From assembly GCF_016107625.1 (NCBI RefSeq), contig NZ_JABASV010000011.1:30148-94147 (forward strand): a DNA stretch of 64,000 nucleotides, read 5' to 3'. The stretch's first letter is position 1; every line of letters starts with the position of its first letter. This document shows, piece after piece, positions 28,642 through 37,244 of this stretch. Made by a program: the position numbers and the translations under genes. Under the pieces are notes generated by a model. That model had not been told where the DNA came from. It made no database searches and saw only the letters and a program-made list of their open reading frames with translations. This DNA comes from Vreelandella alkaliphila. GTDB lineage: Bacteria; Pseudomonadota; Gammaproteobacteria; Pseudomonadales; Halomonadaceae.

Positions 28642-29691
28642 ATGCATCCCATCGTTAACCAAGTCACCCCACTTGATAGCCACACTGGCGCATTGACGCT
28701 TCGCTATATTGATACGCTCACTAAGCCGCCGGGCAGCCTCGGCCAGTTAGAGGCATTGGCCGTTACGCTGAGTGAGATCACTGGTGATTGTCAGCCAAGC
28801 ATCACGCCACCGGCGATCATTGTCTTTGCTGCTGATCATGGTGTTGCTGAAGAGGGCGTGTCAGCCTTTCCGCAAGAAGTCACGGCACAGATGGTGGCTA
28901 ATTTTGACCGTGGTGGTGCGGCAATTAATGTCTTTGCTAGACAAATTGGCGCCCAGGTTGAGGTCGTGGATGTTGGCGTTGCTTCACACCTAGTGATGCC
29001 GGGTATTACCGATGCCAAGGTGCGCGCGGGCACCGCCAATATGGTGCTTGAAGATGCCATGAGCCGTGACGAAGCGTTAGCTGCATTACAGGTAGGCTGC
29101 GAGGCCGTTGAGCGAGCCGTTCAGGCGGGCGCGAAATGTATTATTGTTGGTGAAATGGGCATTGCTAATACCACGGCAAGCAGCGCCATGCTGGCGGCTC
29201 TGACCGGCAAGCCAGTGGCTCAGTTGGTGGGCACTGGCACCGGTATTAACAGCACTCAGCAGGCCCATAAAGTAGCGGTGATCGAGCGGGCGCTAAAGGC
29301 ACGCCAAGCCAATGCCGAAGACCCCATGGAGGTGCTAACCAAGCTCGGCGGGTTAGAGATTGCTGCCATGACAGGGGCTTATTTGGCCACGGCGGCAAAC
29401 CGACTGCCGGCCATTGTGGATGGCTTTATTGCTACAGTAGCCGCCCTGACGGCCTGCCGTTTATGTCCGGCGGTGCGTGGTTATTTGATTTTTGGACATC
29501 GCTCTGAAGAGCCCGGCCATGCCACGGCCCTTGAGGCACTTGATGCGTCGCCGCTGTTAGCCTTGGGAATGCGCCTGGGAGAAGGCAGTGGCGCGGCATT
29601 GGCGTTTCCGTTATTGCAGGCCGCCGCCGCGATGCTCAGTGAGATGGCCACTTTTGCCGATGCGGGTATTCACGATAATAGTGCGCCATGA
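28642..29691 (+). CDS. cobT: Nicotinate-nucleotide--dimethylbenzimidazole phosphoribosyltransferase
   Basis: The 349-residue enzyme transfers phosphoribose from nicotinate mononucleotide to the lower-ligand base, giving alpha-ribazole phosphate. Family landmarks are TKPPGSLGQLEALA at about 28-41, VFAADHGVAEEGVSAFPQEVTAQMVANFDRGGAAINVFARQ, GEMGIANTTASSAMLAAL, and the C-terminal GMRLGEGSGAALAFPLLQAA with the catalytic Glu. GGAG lies five bases before the ATG. It starts a seven-gene nucleotide-loop operon in which each gene overlaps or nearly overlaps the next. No riboswitch is seen in front of it. Confidence 0.96.
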   Translation: MHPIVNQVTPLDSHTGALTLRYIDTLTKPPGSLGQLEALAVTLSEITGDCQPSITPPAIIVFAADHGVAEEGVSAFPQEVTAQMVANFDRGGAAINVFARQIGAQVEVVDVGVASHLVMPGITDAKVRAGTANMVLEDAMSRDEALAALQVGCEAVERAVQAGAKCIIVGEMGIANTTASSAMLAALTGKPVAQLVGTGTGINSTQQAHKVAVIERALKARQANAEDPMEVLTKLGGLEIAAMTGAYLATAANRLPAIVDGFIATVAALTACRLCPAVRGYLIFGHRSEEPGHATALEALDASPLLALGMRLGEGSGAALAFPLLQAAAAMLSEMATFADAGIHDNSAP

Positions 29692-30710
29692 CTGGGGGCG
29701 TCATGTATGGCGAGATCGTTATTGTTGCACTGGCGATTGTCATCGACTTAGTCGTTGGTGACCCGCGTTCGTTGCCGCACCCAGTGGTCATAATAGGGCG
29801 TGCCATCAGCGTACTTGAGCAGCGCTGGAACCAGGGAAGTGACAAGCGCCGTCGACTCCTGGGTTTTTTACTCACCGCCACCATTGTGCTGGGCACGTTT
29901 AGCCTCGCTTGGCTGAGTTTGGAACTACTGACTTGGGTGCACCCTTGGCTTGGGCTAGCTGCTGAGCTTTGGTTGCTGGCGACAACGCTGGCCATAAAAG
30001 GCTTGGCGGAAGCGGGGCGCGCCATTGCCGTGCCGCTGGCTAACGGTGATTTAGTATCGGCACGAAAGGCACTTTCCATGGTGGTGGGGCGTGATACCGA
30101 GCAACTGGATGAAGCGGAAATTACCCGTGGTGCGGTGGAAACCATTGCAGAAAATACGGTGGATGGCATCACCTCGCCGCTATTCTTCGCGTTTATCGGC
30201 GGTGCGCCGCTGGCGCTGGCTTATAAAGCGATCAACACGCTGGACTCCATGGTGGGCTATCAAAATGAACGCTATAGCGACTTCGGCTATGCCTCGGCGA
30301 AGCTCGATGATATAGCTAACTGGCTGCCCGCCAGGCTGACCGCGCTATGCTTGTGGGTTGCCGGGGGGCTGATCAGCTGGCAATCATCGGCGCACTATTG
30401 GCGTCGGGCCATGTTGGCTACCTGCCGCGAAGCGCCTCGCCACCCAAGCCCTAATGCGGGGTGGCCAGAAGCCATGGTCGCGAACCTGCTGGGTGTGCAA
30501 TTGGGCGGCACCAATGTTTATCAGGGTGCGGTTTCTCATCGAGCAACTCTTGGCTCGCCACTGGAAACGCTGACGTGTTCGCATATCAACGCCGCAATTA
30601 AATTAATGCACGGTGCTTGGCTGCTGTTTTTCTTGTTAATGGCCGTGTTGATGAGTGTATTAACGGGCGTATTAATGGGGTCGGCAGGCGCGGGGATTTC
30701 ATGGCTATGA
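29688..30710 (+). CDS. cbiB: Adenosylcobinamide-phosphate synthase CbiB
   Basis: The 340-residue polytopic membrane protein attaches (R)-1-amino-2-propanol phosphate to adenosylcobyric acid. Family motifs include IDLVVGDPRSLPHPVVIIGR near the N-terminus, MVVGRDTEQLDEAEITRGAVETIAENTVDGITSPLFFAFIGG, and YKAINTLDSMVGYQNERYSDFGYASAKLDDIANWLPARL. It overlaps cobT by ATGA; a second ATG at 29703 is possible. It is called CobD in the Pseudomonas nomenclature. Confidence 0.95.
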   Translation: MTGGVMYGEIVIVALAIVIDLVVGDPRSLPHPVVIIGRAISVLEQRWNQGSDKRRRLLGFLLTATIVLGTFSLAWLSLELLTWVHPWLGLAAELWLLATTLAIKGLAEAGRAIAVPLANGDLVSARKALSMVVGRDTEQLDEAEITRGAVETIAENTVDGITSPLFFAFIGGAPLALAYKAINTLDSMVGYQNERYSDFGYASAKLDDIANWLPARLTALCLWVAGGLISWQSSAHYWRRAMLATCREAPRHPSPNAGWPEAMVANLLGVQLGGTNVYQGAVSHRATLGSPLETLTCSHINAAIKLMHGAWLLFFLLMAVLMSVLTGVLMGSAGAGISWL

Positions 30711-31822
30711 GTTGTCAAACCACTGTTCACGAGGCGGCTGATTGGCCAAGCCATGGTGGCCAGGCCGCAGCGCTGCTGAAGCGTTTTGGGCTACCTGCCG
30801 ATCATGTGATTGACGATGTGAGCGCTAACCTTAACCCGCTTGGGCCGCCCGAGTGGCTGGCAAGCTGGTTGGTAACAAGGCTTGGTGGGCTTAGCCGCTA
30901 TCCCTCGCCGGACTACGCCTCAGCCCGGCAGGCCATTGCGGCGCAAAATGGTGTTCAGCCAGCACAAGTACTGCTGACCAATGGTGGGGCAGAGGCCATT
31001 TTTCTTGCCGCTGCGCTGCATGCCGGTGGCCGAGCCTTATTATTGGCTCCCAGCTTTGGTGAATATGCCAGAGCCTGTTCTGCCCACCGTATTGAAATGA
31101 CCGAGCATGTATTGCGCGAGCCGCATTTCGCTTGTGATATGGCCGACCTGCTAGAGAAGGCAGCAAATGCCGACGTGGTGTTTCTGTGTCGTCCGAATAA
31201 CCCAACTGGCACGCTGATATCCATCAATGCAGTAGAGAGACTGCTAGCGCATACGCAGACTACTGGAACCCAAGTGGTGGTCGACGAAGCATTTATCGAT
31301 CTATCAATAGGCGTCGAGGCGCTGACGCCGTTGCTTAAGCGTTACTGTCATTTAGTACTGCTACGCTCAATGACCAAGTTTTATACCTTGCCTGGATTGC
31401 GCCTAGGCTACGTGCTGGCTTCGAAAAACATAGTAGACACCATGAGTCACCACCAACCGCCCTGGAGTGTGAACCATCTTGCTGCTGAACTGGTGGCACC
31501 GCTGTTAGCGGATAGCGAGTTTGCACGGCTCACCCAGCAGTGGCTGGCCAGTGAGCAGCCACGTCTGAGCAAGGCGTTGCAGGCGCTAGGGCTTGAGGTG
31601 GTGCCCAGTCACAGCTGCTTTTTCCTTGTGCGGCCAGGTGTTTTACAGCGTGAACGCGGCGTGACCAGCGCAGACCTGTTTGAACGTATGCTTTATAAAG
31701 GGCTACTGGCGAGGCATACCCACAGCTTTAAAGGGCTTGAGGGCAGTTGGTTACGCTTGGCACTGCGTGATGAGTCGGCAAATAACCGCTTGCTAAAGGT
31801 GCTGCATGATTGTCTTTGTTAG
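30701..31822 (+). CDS. cobD: Threonine-phosphate decarboxylase
   Basis: The 373-residue PLP enzyme of the class I/II aminotransferase fold makes aminopropanol phosphate for CbiB. It shows NLNPLGPPEWL, LTNGGAEAIFLAA, FLCRPNNPTGTL, VVVDEAFIDLS, and the PLP-lysine segment LLRSMTKFYTLPGLRLGY. Its start is either the ATG at 30701, with GGGGA four bases upstream, or 30707, which overlaps the cbiB stop as ATGA. It is named CobC in Pseudomonas, not to be confused with the phosphatase below. The 3' end overlaps cobU by 17 bases. Confidence 0.93.
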   Translation: MAMSCQTTVHEAADWPSHGGQAAALLKRFGLPADHVIDDVSANLNPLGPPEWLASWLVTRLGGLSRYPSPDYASARQAIAAQNGVQPAQVLLTNGGAEAIFLAAALHAGGRALLLAPSFGEYARACSAHRIEMTEHVLREPHFACDMADLLEKAANADVVFLCRPNNPTGTLISINAVERLLAHTQTTGTQVVVDEAFIDLSIGVEALTPLLKRYCHLVLLRSMTKFYTLPGLRLGYVLASKNIVDTMSHHQPPWSVNHLAAELVAPLLADSEFARLTQQWLASEQPRLSKALQALGLEVVPSHSCFFLVRPGVLQRERGVTSADLFERMLYKGLLARHTHSFKGLEGSWLRLALRDESANNRLLKVLHDCLC

Positions 31823-32339
31823 TGGGGGCGCTCGCTCTGGAAAAAGCCAAGTAGCGGAGCAGCGTGTGCTCAGCGCGGCGGGTGACGCCAACTGCTATTA
31901 CATTGCCACCGCTAAAGTTTACGACGCCGAAATGGCCGACCGGGTATCGCGCCACCAGGCACGCCGGGAAGGCCAATGGGTAACGCTAGAAGCGCCCCTG
32001 GCGATTGACCAAGCCATTGCCCAAGTGCCCGATCACCACGCGGTGCTGCTCGATTGTTTAACTCTCTGGGCAGGACAAGTGCTGTTTGGCGCTGAGCCAA
32101 ATGAAGAATTCAGTGATGAGCAAGGCCTAGCGCTGCTGGCTCGCTGCCTGCGTGATGCACAAGCACGGGGGCTAACACTGGTGATTGTGTCGAACGATCT
32201 TAACGAAGAGCTGATTGCTGATCAGCCGACTACCTGGCGCTACGTTGAGTTTATCCAGTGCTTACACCGTTGGTTAGCGCTGGAAGCTGACTCAGTGCTT
32301 GAAGTCATCGCGGGCTGTGCTAGGGAGTGGAAACGATGA
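31806..32339 (+). CDS. cobU: CobU/CobP-type adenosylcobinamide kinase/guanylyltransferase with altered C-terminus
   Basis: The 177-residue protein has an intact P-loop GGARSGKS (7-14), the YIATAKVYDAEMADRV segment, His50 in the RHQARR motif where CobU carries its GMP-linked histidine, and LLDCLTLWAGQVL. The C-terminal third departs from the family. Where CobU has a NEVGxGIVP loop, this protein has NDLNEELIAD (130-139), and the usual RRFRDxxGRxNQ helix is not recognisable. It should still bind nucleotide and be guanylylated, but the pocket built by the C-terminal loop is changed. A second CobU-like gene two genes downstream keeps that loop. It overlaps cobS by ATGA. Confidence 0.85.
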   Translation: MIVFVSGGARSGKSQVAEQRVLSAAGDANCYYIATAKVYDAEMADRVSRHQARREGQWVTLEAPLAIDQAIAQVPDHHAVLLDCLTLWAGQVLFGAEPNEEFSDEQGLALLARCLRDAQARGLTLVIVSNDLNEELIADQPTTWRYVEFIQCLHRWLALEADSVLEVIAGCAREWKR

Positions 32340-33112
32340 AAAATGCGCTGTTCGGCCTAATACTCGCGCTGCAGTTTCTAACCCGAATTCCGCTTCCTGT
32401 TGCCTGCCCATGGACACCTGCCACCCGTCGCTGGGCAATTCGCGCTTATCCGTTGGTAGGGTTGTTAATTGGCAGCATGCTGGCGTTAAGCGCGCTGCTA
32501 TTAAGTCTCATCGCGTCACCAGCGCCAATCACTGCGTTGTTACTGCTAAGCCTATGGGTAGCGCTTTCGGGTGGTTTACATCTCGATGGCGTAATGGACC
32601 TTGCCGATGCGTTAGGCAGTAACCAACCCATTGAGCGGCGTTGGGAAATCATGAAGGACGCTCAGATAGGCAGTTTTGGCATCCTGGCCTTGCTGTTTTT
32701 GCTGGCCTGGAAGGGCGTATTGCTTTGGGCGCTGGTGGCTTATCAGGCACCGCTGTGGTGGCTGGTGGCAGTGCCTGCATTAGGCCGATTTGCTGGGGTC
32801 GCACTGCTGATTTTTACCCCCTGTGCTCACTCGAAGGGGCTCGCATGGAGCTGGCAGCAGTCGCTTAGCGCCCGTGATGCTGGTTATGCCTTGCTACCGT
32901 TGGCGCTGGTTGTTGCGGTTTCACCAGCATTGCTGGTCTGGGGGTTGGTCATCATCGTGTGGGTAGCAATCGCCAGAAGGGCAATGCTGCGGCTATTTAA
33001 CGGCATCAATGGCGATATGGTAGGTGCCACCATTGAAGGAGGAGAGCTTTGGCTACTGGTCTTAATGTGGAGTTGGTGGCAGTTCGCCACGGTATCACCG
33101 CCTGGAATTTAG
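32336..33112 (+). CDS. cobS: Adenosylcobinamide-GDP ribazoletransferase (cobalamin synthase)
   Basis: The 258-residue inner-membrane enzyme joins AdoCbi-GDP and alpha-ribazole (phosphate). It begins MKNALFGLILALQFLTRIPLPV, followed by RAYPLVGLLIG, SGGLHLDGVMDLADALGS with the acidic metal ligands, and MKDAQIGSFGILALLFLL. About six to seven hydrophobic segments are present. The ATG at 32336 overlaps the cobU stop. The 3' end overlaps the phosphatase gene by about 60 bases. Confidence 0.94.
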   Translation: MKNALFGLILALQFLTRIPLPVACPWTPATRRWAIRAYPLVGLLIGSMLALSALLLSLIASPAPITALLLLSLWVALSGGLHLDGVMDLADALGSNQPIERRWEIMKDAQIGSFGILALLFLLAWKGVLLWALVAYQAPLWWLVAVPALGRFAGVALLIFTPCAHSKGLAWSWQQSLSARDAGYALLPLALVVAVSPALLVWGLVIIVWVAIARRAMLRLFNGINGDMVGATIEGGELWLLVLMWSWWQFATVSPPGI

Positions 33113-33702
33113 AGCGCCGATACCAAGGGCAGCGCGATATTCCGTTGCTATTTCCTGATGCGGAAGCGGGACTGCTGGCACTGCGTGACGCATTGGCAGA
33201 AGAGTGCTTTGACGCTGTTTATTCAAGCGATTTAAACCGCTGTCAGCAAACCCTCGAGTGGTCGCAGGCGGCAAAGCCGGGTGTGCCGCTGTATCTAGAA
33301 CCACGATTACGGGAGCTGGATTTTGGTGACTATGAAGGCAAAGTTTACGATGAACTAAAAGACTTACCCCATTATCGCGCTTGGATTGACAGCGTGGGTG
33401 AGCTGCAAATTCCCGGCGGCGAATCTTCCGGCCAGCTACGTGACCGTCTAAATGCTTGGCTTGAAGAGGTGGCGGCGCACGCCCGCGAACATCATTATCA
33501 GAAAGTGCTGGTTGTTACCCACGGCGGGGTAATACGCGAGTTGCGGCGTCGCTTCGAAACCATTGGTTTTTGGGAAGGCATCGTTCATCAAGCACAAGGA
33601 CGGCGTTGGCAACTGACGTATCTAAAACGTGAAGATGGCAAAGGAGAGTGGCAATGCAGCTGTTCATCGGCGGTGCCTGCGCAGGTAAGCGCGATGTTGT
33701 AA
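33049..33702 (+). CDS. cobC: Alpha-ribazole phosphatase (histidine phosphatase family)
   Basis: The 217-residue phosphatase has VAVRHGITAWN (residues 10-20, phospho-His), LRELDFGDYEGKVYDEL, PGGESSGQLRDR, and VTHGGVIRELRRR with the second His. It removes phosphate from alpha-ribazole phosphate or adenosylcobalamin phosphate in the last step. The TTG at 33049 was chosen because GGAGGAGAG lies immediately upstream; a GTG at 33067 is the alternative and would leave only three residues before the RHG strand. It overlaps cobS by 64 bases, unusually long for this operon. Confidence 0.88.
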   Translation: MATGLNVELVAVRHGITAWNLERRYQGQRDIPLLFPDAEAGLLALRDALAEECFDAVYSSDLNRCQQTLEWSQAAKPGVPLYLEPRLRELDFGDYEGKVYDELKDLPHYRAWIDSVGELQIPGGESSGQLRDRLNAWLEEVAAHAREHHYQKVLVVTHGGVIRELRRRFETIGFWEGIVHQAQGRRWQLTYLKREDGKGEWQCSCSSAVPAQVSAML

Positions 33703-34085
33703 AAGCACGCTTTCCCAGCGCTGTTTGGTGGCGGCTTTCTCCAGGGCAGCGTTTACACGAAGTGACCCACATCATGCAGCCCAATGTGCCGCTCGTTCTG
33801 CACGGTGTGTTTGAGTGGTTAGCGGCAGTGCTGCACTCTGATATGAGCAGCGATGCGTCGCGCGCTCTGTGGCGGGGAGATCTGGAAAGCTTGGCCACCG
33901 CCGCACAAACCCATGGCGTGACGCTGGTGGTCATCATGAATGAGTTAGGGCGAGGAATCGTCCCCATGGCCCGAGACCAGCGTCGCCTGCGTGATTTAAG
34001 CGGCTGGTTTAGCCAAGACGCTGCCGCCCAATCCGAGCAGGTCTGGCATGTACGACATGGGCTCGTGCAGGCGCTTAAAGCCTAG
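33654..34085 (+). CDS. Short, degenerate CobU-like protein
   Basis: The 143-residue product resembles CobU/CobP in its C-terminal half: LVVIMNELGRGIVPMARDQRRLRDLSGWFSQDAAAQSEQVWHVRHGLVQ carries the NEVGxGIVP loop and the RRxRDLxGxxxQ helix. The N-terminus has a P-loop-like GGACAGKRD (6-14) in which the usual Ser/Thr after GK is Arg. The roughly 35-residue section with the guanylylated His is missing; VWWRLSPGQRLHEV follows the P-loop strand almost directly. AAGGAGAG six bases upstream supports the ATG at 33654. It is last in the cob operon. It may act with the upstream CobU, whose C-terminal loop is altered, or be a decaying duplicate. Confidence 0.7.
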   Translation: MQLFIGGACAGKRDVVKARFPSAVWWRLSPGQRLHEVTHIMQPNVPLVLHGVFEWLAAVLHSDMSSDASRALWRGDLESLATAAQTHGVTLVVIMNELGRGIVPMARDQRRLRDLSGWFSQDAAAQSEQVWHVRHGLVQALKA

Positions 34086-34133
34086 TCGGTTAAATTGACC
34101 AGCCCCTAACAAGTTGCTAGTTTACGCGCACTC

Positions 34134-34331
34134 TCAGGTGCTGATGGCCATTGTCGCCATCAGTTAAACGGGAAGTTGGTGAACACTTACGTGAATCCAA
34201 CGCTGCCCCCGCAACGGTGATCGAGATAAGAACGGCTAAAGACGCCACTGTGCTAACGCATGGGAAGGTGGTCGTTCGGAAAGGCATGATGCTGTTATCC
34301 GCTTTTCGCTCGTCAGCCCGGAGACCGGCCT
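34134..34331 (+). ncRNA. Cobalamin riboswitch upstream of btuB
   Basis: The leader contains the conserved parts of the adenosylcobalamin riboswitch in order: GGTGCTGATGGCC near the 5' end, TTAAACGGGAA, CGCTGCCCCCGCAACGGTG, the B12-box region GACGCCACTGTG, CATGGGAAGGTGG, and the 3' AGCCCGGAGACCGGCC. It begins about 50 bases after the CobU-like gene. The 155 bases between it and btuB presumably hold the expression platform, with a weak hairpin (AGGGTGATA against TATCATCCCT) but no clear terminator, suggesting control of translation. Confidence 0.92.
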
Positions 34332-34486
34332 AAGAGGCATGGTTCTACAGGACCACAACATGCCGAGACGCGGAGGGCGTGCTCAGGGTGATATCGCTAG
34401 CTTAGGCTGCTGATCTCCCTATCATCCCTCTGCCCGGTCAAAAAAATACGCTGTGCGGGTGAGCACAGTGAGCAAGGGATCTCCTC

Positions 34487-36289
34487 ATGTCTTACCGTTT
34501 TCATTCCACCGCCACTCTGGCGGCGTTTGCGATGGCCGCATTGCCCATGGCCGTTCAAGCCCAATCTAACGCACAGCCTGCTGCGAATACATTAAACCCC
34601 GTTGTTGTTACCGCCGCACTTGCGCCGCGTACTGCCAATGAAAGCCTGTCCTCGGTTACCGTGCTGGACGAAGCAACGTTACGCCGCCAAGATCCGGTAA
34701 GTATTACCGACTTGTTGCGCGGCCAGCCTGGGGTGGATGTTTCTACAAATGGCAGCTTTGGTAAAAACAGCAGCGTTTTTATTCGCGGCAGCGGTAGCGG
34801 CCAAAATGTCCTGTTGATTGACGGGATTCGTCTTCGCTCCGCCACTAGTGGTGGGGCTGCCTGGCAGCATCTGGAGCCGCGCATGTTTGATCGCGCTGAA
34901 ATTGTGCGTGGTCCGCGTGGCAGCCTATACGGTGCTGACGCAATTGGCGGCGTTATTCAGTTGTTTACCCCCCAAGGCGAAGAAGAGGGTCCGCAACCGC
35001 GTATTTCTGTAGGTGGTGGTTCGTTTAATACCCAGCGCCTGAGTGCCGGCATTAGCGGCAAAGAGGGCGGCACCCGCTATAGCTTTTCCGCTAGCCACTT
35101 CACCACGGATGGTCAACCGATTCGACGCGATGGCGACGATAAGGGCTATGACAACACCACGGCGTTAGCGCGGGTATCTCACACCTTTGAAAGTGGTGCA
35201 GAAGCGGGCGTGTTGGCGCTTCGTGCCCGTGGTCATAACGAATACGATGGCGGTGAAAACGATTTCGTTCAGCAGGTGGCGGGTGTCTACGGTGAGCTGC
35301 CGATAACCGATAACTGGCGCAGCCGCTTAACACTCAGCGAATCTCGTGATGAAAGCGATAACATCGATAACTTTGGTGACTCCGTGTTTAACACCAAGGT
35401 GAGTACCGCGCGCTGGGAAAATACCTTAACGGCGGGTGCCCACGAGCTGATTGCAGGCGCTGAATACAGCGAAGATCGCGTTAATAGCACTACGGCGTAC
35501 GATGAAACTAGCCGTAGCAACGCGGCGGTATTTACCCAAGCCTTGCTCGATTTTGCGCCGTTTACTCTGCAAGCCAGCTTGCGCTTCGATGACAATGAAG
35601 CTTACGGTGAAGAAGTCACCGGCAGCGTAGGCGTGGGCTATGACGTAGACGGCCACCACACCTTGCGTGCCAACTACGGTACAGCCTTTAACGCACCCAC
35701 CTACAACCAGCTCTACTTCCCAGGCTTTGGTAATCCCGACTTAGAGTCTGAAACGTCGCAAAGCATTGAGGTAGGTGTGCGCGGTCAGTACGGCCATTGG
35801 TTCTGGGATGCGGCACTCTATCAAACCGATATCGACAACTTGATTGCTGGTCAGGGGTTGCTGTTTAACGTACCCGAAACCCGCATTCGTGGAGCTGAGC
35901 TGGCTGCAGGCGTCGAGCTCGACGATTGGACGCTAGCCGCCGCGCTGACCTACACCGATCCTGAAAACCGCCTAACTGGTAAGCGCCTGCAAAACCGCGC
36001 CTCACAAAGCCTTCGCTTAGACGTAGACCGTGAACTTGGCGACTGGTCGGTGGGTGGCTCCTGGATTGCTCAAAACCACCGTTACCGTGATGCGCAGAAT
36101 CAAGACCGCCTCAGCGGTTACGGGTTGGTTAACCTGCGTGCAGGTTGGCAGTTTGCCCCGCTATGGAGTGCGCGAGTAACGTTGGAAAACGCGTTGGACC
36201 AAGATTACATTACAACGCGCTCGTTTGATGGTGCCGACTATATTAACGCAGGCCGCGCAGGGTTTTTAAGTGTTCACTTTGGCCAATAA
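34487..36289 (+). CDS. btuB: TonB-dependent vitamin B12 outer-membrane receptor BtuB
   Basis: The 600-residue outer-membrane barrel carries cobalamin across the outer membrane using TonB energy. A signal peptide (about residues 1-25, ending AVQAQ), a TonB-box-like NPVVVTA, and a plug domain with LRGQPGVDVS, FIRGSGSGQNVLLIDGIRLRSAT and IVRGPRGSLYGADAIGGVIQ are visible. A barrel follows with a C-terminal aromatic end (FLSVHFGQ). GATCTCC just upstream is poor, but a G-rich site lies at 34473-34480. The riboswitch and adjacent btuFCD make the assignment firm. The stop overlaps btuF. Confidence 0.95.
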   Translation: MSYRFHSTATLAAFAMAALPMAVQAQSNAQPAANTLNPVVVTAALAPRTANESLSSVTVLDEATLRRQDPVSITDLLRGQPGVDVSTNGSFGKNSSVFIRGSGSGQNVLLIDGIRLRSATSGGAAWQHLEPRMFDRAEIVRGPRGSLYGADAIGGVIQLFTPQGEEEGPQPRISVGGGSFNTQRLSAGISGKEGGTRYSFSASHFTTDGQPIRRDGDDKGYDNTTALARVSHTFESGAEAGVLALRARGHNEYDGGENDFVQQVAGVYGELPITDNWRSRLTLSESRDESDNIDNFGDSVFNTKVSTARWENTLTAGAHELIAGAEYSEDRVNSTTAYDETSRSNAAVFTQALLDFAPFTLQASLRFDDNEAYGEEVTGSVGVGYDVDGHHTLRANYGTAFNAPTYNQLYFPGFGNPDLESETSQSIEVGVRGQYGHWFWDAALYQTDIDNLIAGQGLLFNVPETRIRGAELAAGVELDDWTLAAALTYTDPENRLTGKRLQNRASQSLRLDVDRELGDWSVGGSWIAQNHRYRDAQNQDRLSGYGLVNLRAGWQFAPLWSARVTLENALDQDYITTRSFDGADYINAGRAGFLSVHFGQ

Positions 36290-37244
36290 AAAAGCGAATC
36301 AGAGATTTTTTAAACATCGCGGGGCCACTGGCCCCGCACTGTTATTAAGTCGATTGATACTAAGCTTATCAATGCTCAGTGGTGTGGTTTCAAACGCCGT
36401 ATTGGCAGATGACCACAGCCGCTGCGCGGTGGATGATCGTGGCCGTGAGGTGTGTCTATACACGTCAGCACAACGTATTGCCACGCTTTCGCCAGGGGCG
36501 ACGGAGCTGACCTATGCAGCGGGCGCTGGGGACCAAGTGGTGGCTGTGGTTAGCTACAGTGATTATCCACCGGAGGCCAAAGAGGTTGCGTCTGTTGGTA
36601 GTCACACGCGCATTGATTTAGAAGCCCTGGTAGGGCTGGCGCCTGATTTAGTGATCGGCTGGGTAACCGGGAACCCCGCTGAACAGTTGGAAACCCTTGA
36701 AGCGCTGGGTATGCCGGTATTCTATATTGAGCCTAGGAATTTTGAGGGAGTGGCCAGCGCAATTGAGCGTTTGGCGAGGCTGGCTGGCACTGAAAGCGCC
36801 GGGCAGTCGGTCGCTGATAATTTCCGGTCGAGGATGGCTGAACTGGCAGTTCGCTACCGTGATCGAGAGCCAGTGCGCACCTTCTATCAAGTGTGGGATG
36901 AGCCGTTAATGAGTGTCAATGACGCACATCTTATCGGCCAGGTGATCGAGATCTGCGGTGGTGAAAATGTGTTTGGTGAGCAGGCGCGCCTAGTGCCTCG
37001 CATTGATGATGAGGCTGTCCTGGCGGCAAACCCTGAAGCGATTGTTGCCGGAGGGATGGGGGAAGAGAATCGCCATTGGTTGACCCACTGGGAGCAGTAC
37101 TCAAACGTAACGGCGGTTGCCGATGATAATCTCTTTTTTGTCCCGCCTTCTCTGATTCAGCGGCCCACCCCGCGCTTGATGGAAGGTAGCAAGATTCTCT
37201 GCGAGAAGCTTGATATCGCCCGACAAAAACGCGAGCGCCATTAA
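36270..37244 (+). CDS. btuF: Vitamin B12 periplasmic binding protein BtuF
   Basis: The 324-residue class III solute-binding protein has RIATLSPGATELTYAAGAGDQVVAVVSYSDYPPEA, DLEALVGLAPDLVIGW, and FYQVWDEPLMSVNDAHLIGQVIEICGGENVF, all typical of BtuF. The signal peptide (LLLSRLILSLSMLSGVVSNAVLA) is preceded by about 23 mainly polar residues if the GTG at 36270 is used, so a later start cannot be excluded. It overlaps btuB by 20 bases and is directly followed by btuC without a gap. It delivers B12 to BtuCD in the inner membrane. Confidence 0.92.
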   Translation: MFTLANKKANQRFFKHRGATGPALLLSRLILSLSMLSGVVSNAVLADDHSRCAVDDRGREVCLYTSAQRIATLSPGATELTYAAGAGDQVVAVVSYSDYPPEAKEVASVGSHTRIDLEALVGLAPDLVIGWVTGNPAEQLETLEALGMPVFYIEPRNFEGVASAIERLARLAGTESAGQSVADNFRSRMAELAVRYRDREPVRTFYQVWDEPLMSVNDAHLIGQVIEICGGENVFGEQARLVPRIDDEAVLAANPEAIVAGGMGEENRHWLTHWEQYSNVTAVADDNLFFVPPSLIQRPTPRLMEGSKILCEKLDIARQKRERH

